Shown here in pieces: positions 52,389-53,791 of a stretch of 53,791 nucleotides of DNA. Source of the stretch: Clostridia bacterium (GTDB lineage Bacteria > Bacillota > Clostridia > RUG12999); assembly GCA_017467445.1 (NCBI GenBank), contig JAFTSG010000009.1:1-53791 (forward strand). Direction: 5' to 3'. Within the stretch, counting starts at the first letter, position 1. Each line of letters begins with the position of its first letter. A program made the position numbers and the translations under genes. Below the pieces are notes generated by a model. The model saw only the letters and a program-made list of their open reading frames with translations, was not told where the DNA came from and did not search any database.

Positions 52389-53669
52389 ATGACATTTAAC
52401 AGAGCAGATATACTTTTGCCGAAATTTTCATCCGACAGTGAGAAAATGAAAAAATGGAGCGTTGTTGCCTGTGACCAGTATACTTCCGAACCGGAATACT
52501 GGAAAGCGGTTTCCTCTTTTGTAGGGGAAGAAAAATCAACACTTCGTCTTACTGTGCCGGAAATATATCTTAATGATGAAGATATTGACATAAGAATTGA
52601 AAATACAAATAAAACTATGAACGAATATATGGAAGAAGATGTTTTTACCGTACATAAAGATTCATATATTTATGTTGAACGTACCCTTGCAAACGGAGTT
52701 AAAAGACTTGGTATTGTAGGTGCGGTTGACCTTGAAGATTATGATTATAACAAAGGTTCGCAGACAAAAGTACGTGCAACGGAAGGAACGGTTATTTCCA
52801 GAATTCCGCCAAGACTAAAAGTGCGTAACAATGCAATCATCGAACTTCCTCATATAATGCTTCTTATTGATGACAAAAATTGCGACATCATTGAAAGTAA
52901 TGCAAAAATTAAAGATACATTTGAAAAAGTGTATGATTTTGATATGATGCAGAATTCCGGTCATATTGTAGGATATAAAATGTCAAAAGAAGCAGCAGAA
53001 ACACTTGATAACAAACTTGCTGCACTTGATGATATTGATGCATTCAATGCAAAATACGGCGTAAAAAAAGATAGTCCGCTTATTTATGCAATGGGCGACG
53101 GAAACCATTCGCTTGCAACTGCAAGAGCATATTATGAAAACCTGAAAAAAGAAATAGGAGATGCAGCAAAATCCTCTCCTGCAAGATATGCTCTTTGCGA
53201 GCTTGTTAATCTGCATGATGCGTCACTTGAATTTGAAGCAATCCACCGTGTTATTTTTGGACTTGATGCAGATAAATTCCTTGTGGCATTTGAAAAAGAA
53301 TATGCTGTATCCTATGACGAAAATGCAAACGGACAGAGCTTTATATTTGTAGCAAATGGTAAAGGCAAAAAAGTAACGGTAACAAACCCAAGTGAATATC
53401 TTACGGTTGCAACACTGCAGAAATTTATTGATTCATATATCGAGAAAAACGGCGGTGAGGTTGATTATATCCACGGAGAAGACGTTGTATATAAACTTTG
53501 TACAGATTCCGATAATTTCGGCATGGTACTTGATGCAATGGATAAATCGGATTTATATAAATCCGTAATTATTGACGGCGCTTTGCCGAGAAAAACCTTC
53601 TCAATGGGAGAGGCTTGTGACAAAAGATTTTATACCGAAGCAAGAAAGATAAATGATTTGTCAAACTAA
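52389..53669 (+). CDS. DUF1015 family protein
   Basis: 426 residues, soluble. The N-terminal segment ADILLPKFSSDSEKMKKWSV with VACDQYTSEPEYW, the glycine motif YAMGDGNHSLATARAYYEN, and ALCELVNLHDASLEFEAIHR are characteristic of DUF1015. Function is not established; in many Clostridia such genes lie near serA/serC, which are not visible here. The frame is open to 52221, but GAGGTGG and the promoter at 52339-52367 fix the start at 52389. Confidence 0.88.
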   Translation: MTFNRADILLPKFSSDSEKMKKWSVVACDQYTSEPEYWKAVSSFVGEEKSTLRLTVPEIYLNDEDIDIRIENTNKTMNEYMEEDVFTVHKDSYIYVERTLANGVKRLGIVGAVDLEDYDYNKGSQTKVRATEGTVISRIPPRLKVRNNAIIELPHIMLLIDDKNCDIIESNAKIKDTFEKVYDFDMMQNSGHIVGYKMSKEAAETLDNKLAALDDIDAFNAKYGVKKDSPLIYAMGDGNHSLATARAYYENLKKEIGDAAKSSPARYALCELVNLHDASLEFEAIHRVIFGLDADKFLVAFEKEYAVSYDENANGQSFIFVANGKGKKVTVTNPSEYLTVATLQKFIDSYIEKNGGEVDYIHGEDVVYKLCTDSDNFGMVLDAMDKSDLYKSVIIDGALPRKTFSMGEACDKRFYTEARKINDLSN

Positions 53670-53737
53670 GTGCAACATTTTTTGAGTTCGGACTCAAATA
53701 AATCTACTGGTTTTTGATAATTTAAAATCTTTTTGGG
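53670..53737. other. Spacer with 7-bp hairpin after DUF1015 gene
   Basis: TTTGAGT (53681-53687), TCGG, ACTCAAA (53692-53698) is a short perfect hairpin. The sequence GTGCAACATTTTTT directly after the stop recalls ends of some IS30-like elements, but too little sequence is present to call one. Confidence 0.3.
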
Positions 53738-53768
53738 CCTGGAGTTAATCAACTCCAGGTTCTTTTTT
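53738..53768 (+). terminator. Terminator near right edge
   Basis: CCTGGAGTT (53738-53746), AATC, AACTCCAGG (53751-53759), then TTCTTTTTT. It is 68 bases after the DUF1015 stop. The remaining 23 bases hold nothing recognisable. Confidence 0.9.
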
Positions 53769-53791
53769 AATGTTGATGGACTTACCCTCGA

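Noticed and set aside
1-53791. CRISPR arrays, rRNA and tRNA genes
   Set aside because: No regularly spaced direct repeats, no rRNA blocks and no cloverleaf with an intact T-loop (GGTTCRANNCC type) were noticed on reading both strands; short tRNAs could still be missed by eye.

Overview
The window looks like a chromosomal segment of a low-GC, anaerobic, endospore-forming member of the Clostridia (Bacillota). Pointers are a SpoIIE sporulation phosphatase, the phosphotransacetylase/acetate kinase fermentation pair, a T-box leader on pheST, AT-rich intergenic DNA with canonical sigma-A promoters (TTGACA-like, 16-18 bp, TATAAT), strong AGGAGG-type ribosome binding sites, and several TTG/GTG starts. 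No rRNA, tRNA or CRISPR was found. Genus cannot be fixed from sequence alone.

Layout. 1-660: the 3' end of a tyrosine recombinase gene, probably the right edge of an integrated element abutting the 3' end of rpsI. 667-1605: rplM-rpsI with promoter. 1776-4377: spoIIE and a 59-residue membrane protein. 4379-7608 (minus strand): ttcA-like, yfcE-like and birA genes, then an M20 amidohydrolase with its own structured leader. 7645-10652: ABC exporter and tyrS. 10664-10807: a MITE-like inverted-repeat element and a bidirectional terminator. 10820-13110 (minus): pta-ackA, divergent from a five-gene run tmcAL, AEC transporter, aroB, aroA, aroC (13233-18664). 18741-19533: secreted CAP-domain protein. 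19620-21797: argD-argF behind a probable ArgR site. 21801-25763: a strongly structured spacer, GNAT, comEC, holA. 25754-29407: a DUF2508-like gene, a DMT transporter, and an unusual hisD-like gene paired with cysK. 29420-33000 (minus): carB and rpmE. 33028-38403: Phe T-box, pheS, pheT, ruvA, ruvB as one transcription unit. 38411-41266: membrane-anchored unknown, secD, secF. 41327-43858: HIT protein, a decayed STAND NTPase/TPR gene, PrsW-like protease, a 42-residue hydrophilic ORF. 43860-45908 (minus): uraA-upp uracil salvage. 45985-48835: NSS symporter, YczE-like membrane protein, alpha/beta hydrolase. 48827-51485: a stand-alone E2-type acyltransferase fold gene with its catalytic His changed to Glu, translationally coupled to an acyl-CoA ligase. 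51491-53669: lipoprotein and DUF1015 protein, divergent. The right end holds two inverted repeats.

How the genes fit together. Most of the window is housekeeping: translation (rplM, rpsI, rpmE, tyrS, pheST, TtcA-like, TmcAL), recombination and replication (ruvAB, holA, comEC), secretion (secDF), shikimate and arginine synthesis, acetate fermentation and uracil salvage. TmcAL uses acetate and sits divergently from the acetate-forming pta-ackA pair. argD, argF and carB supply parts of arginine synthesis, but carA and most arg genes are not here.

Most interesting points: (1) the E2-like/acyl-CoA ligase pair, with DERIADG where the family has DHRxxDG; (2) a HisD-family protein with two zinc-ligand positions and one substrate-binding His changed, transcribed with cysK rather than with his genes; (3) a nested 48-nt hairpin followed by sequence able to pair with the region just before the GNAT start; (4) a remnant of a STAND-type NTPase; (5) ruvAB placed under a phenylalanine T-box. 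All functional statements are from reading the sequence and family knowledge; no database search was run.
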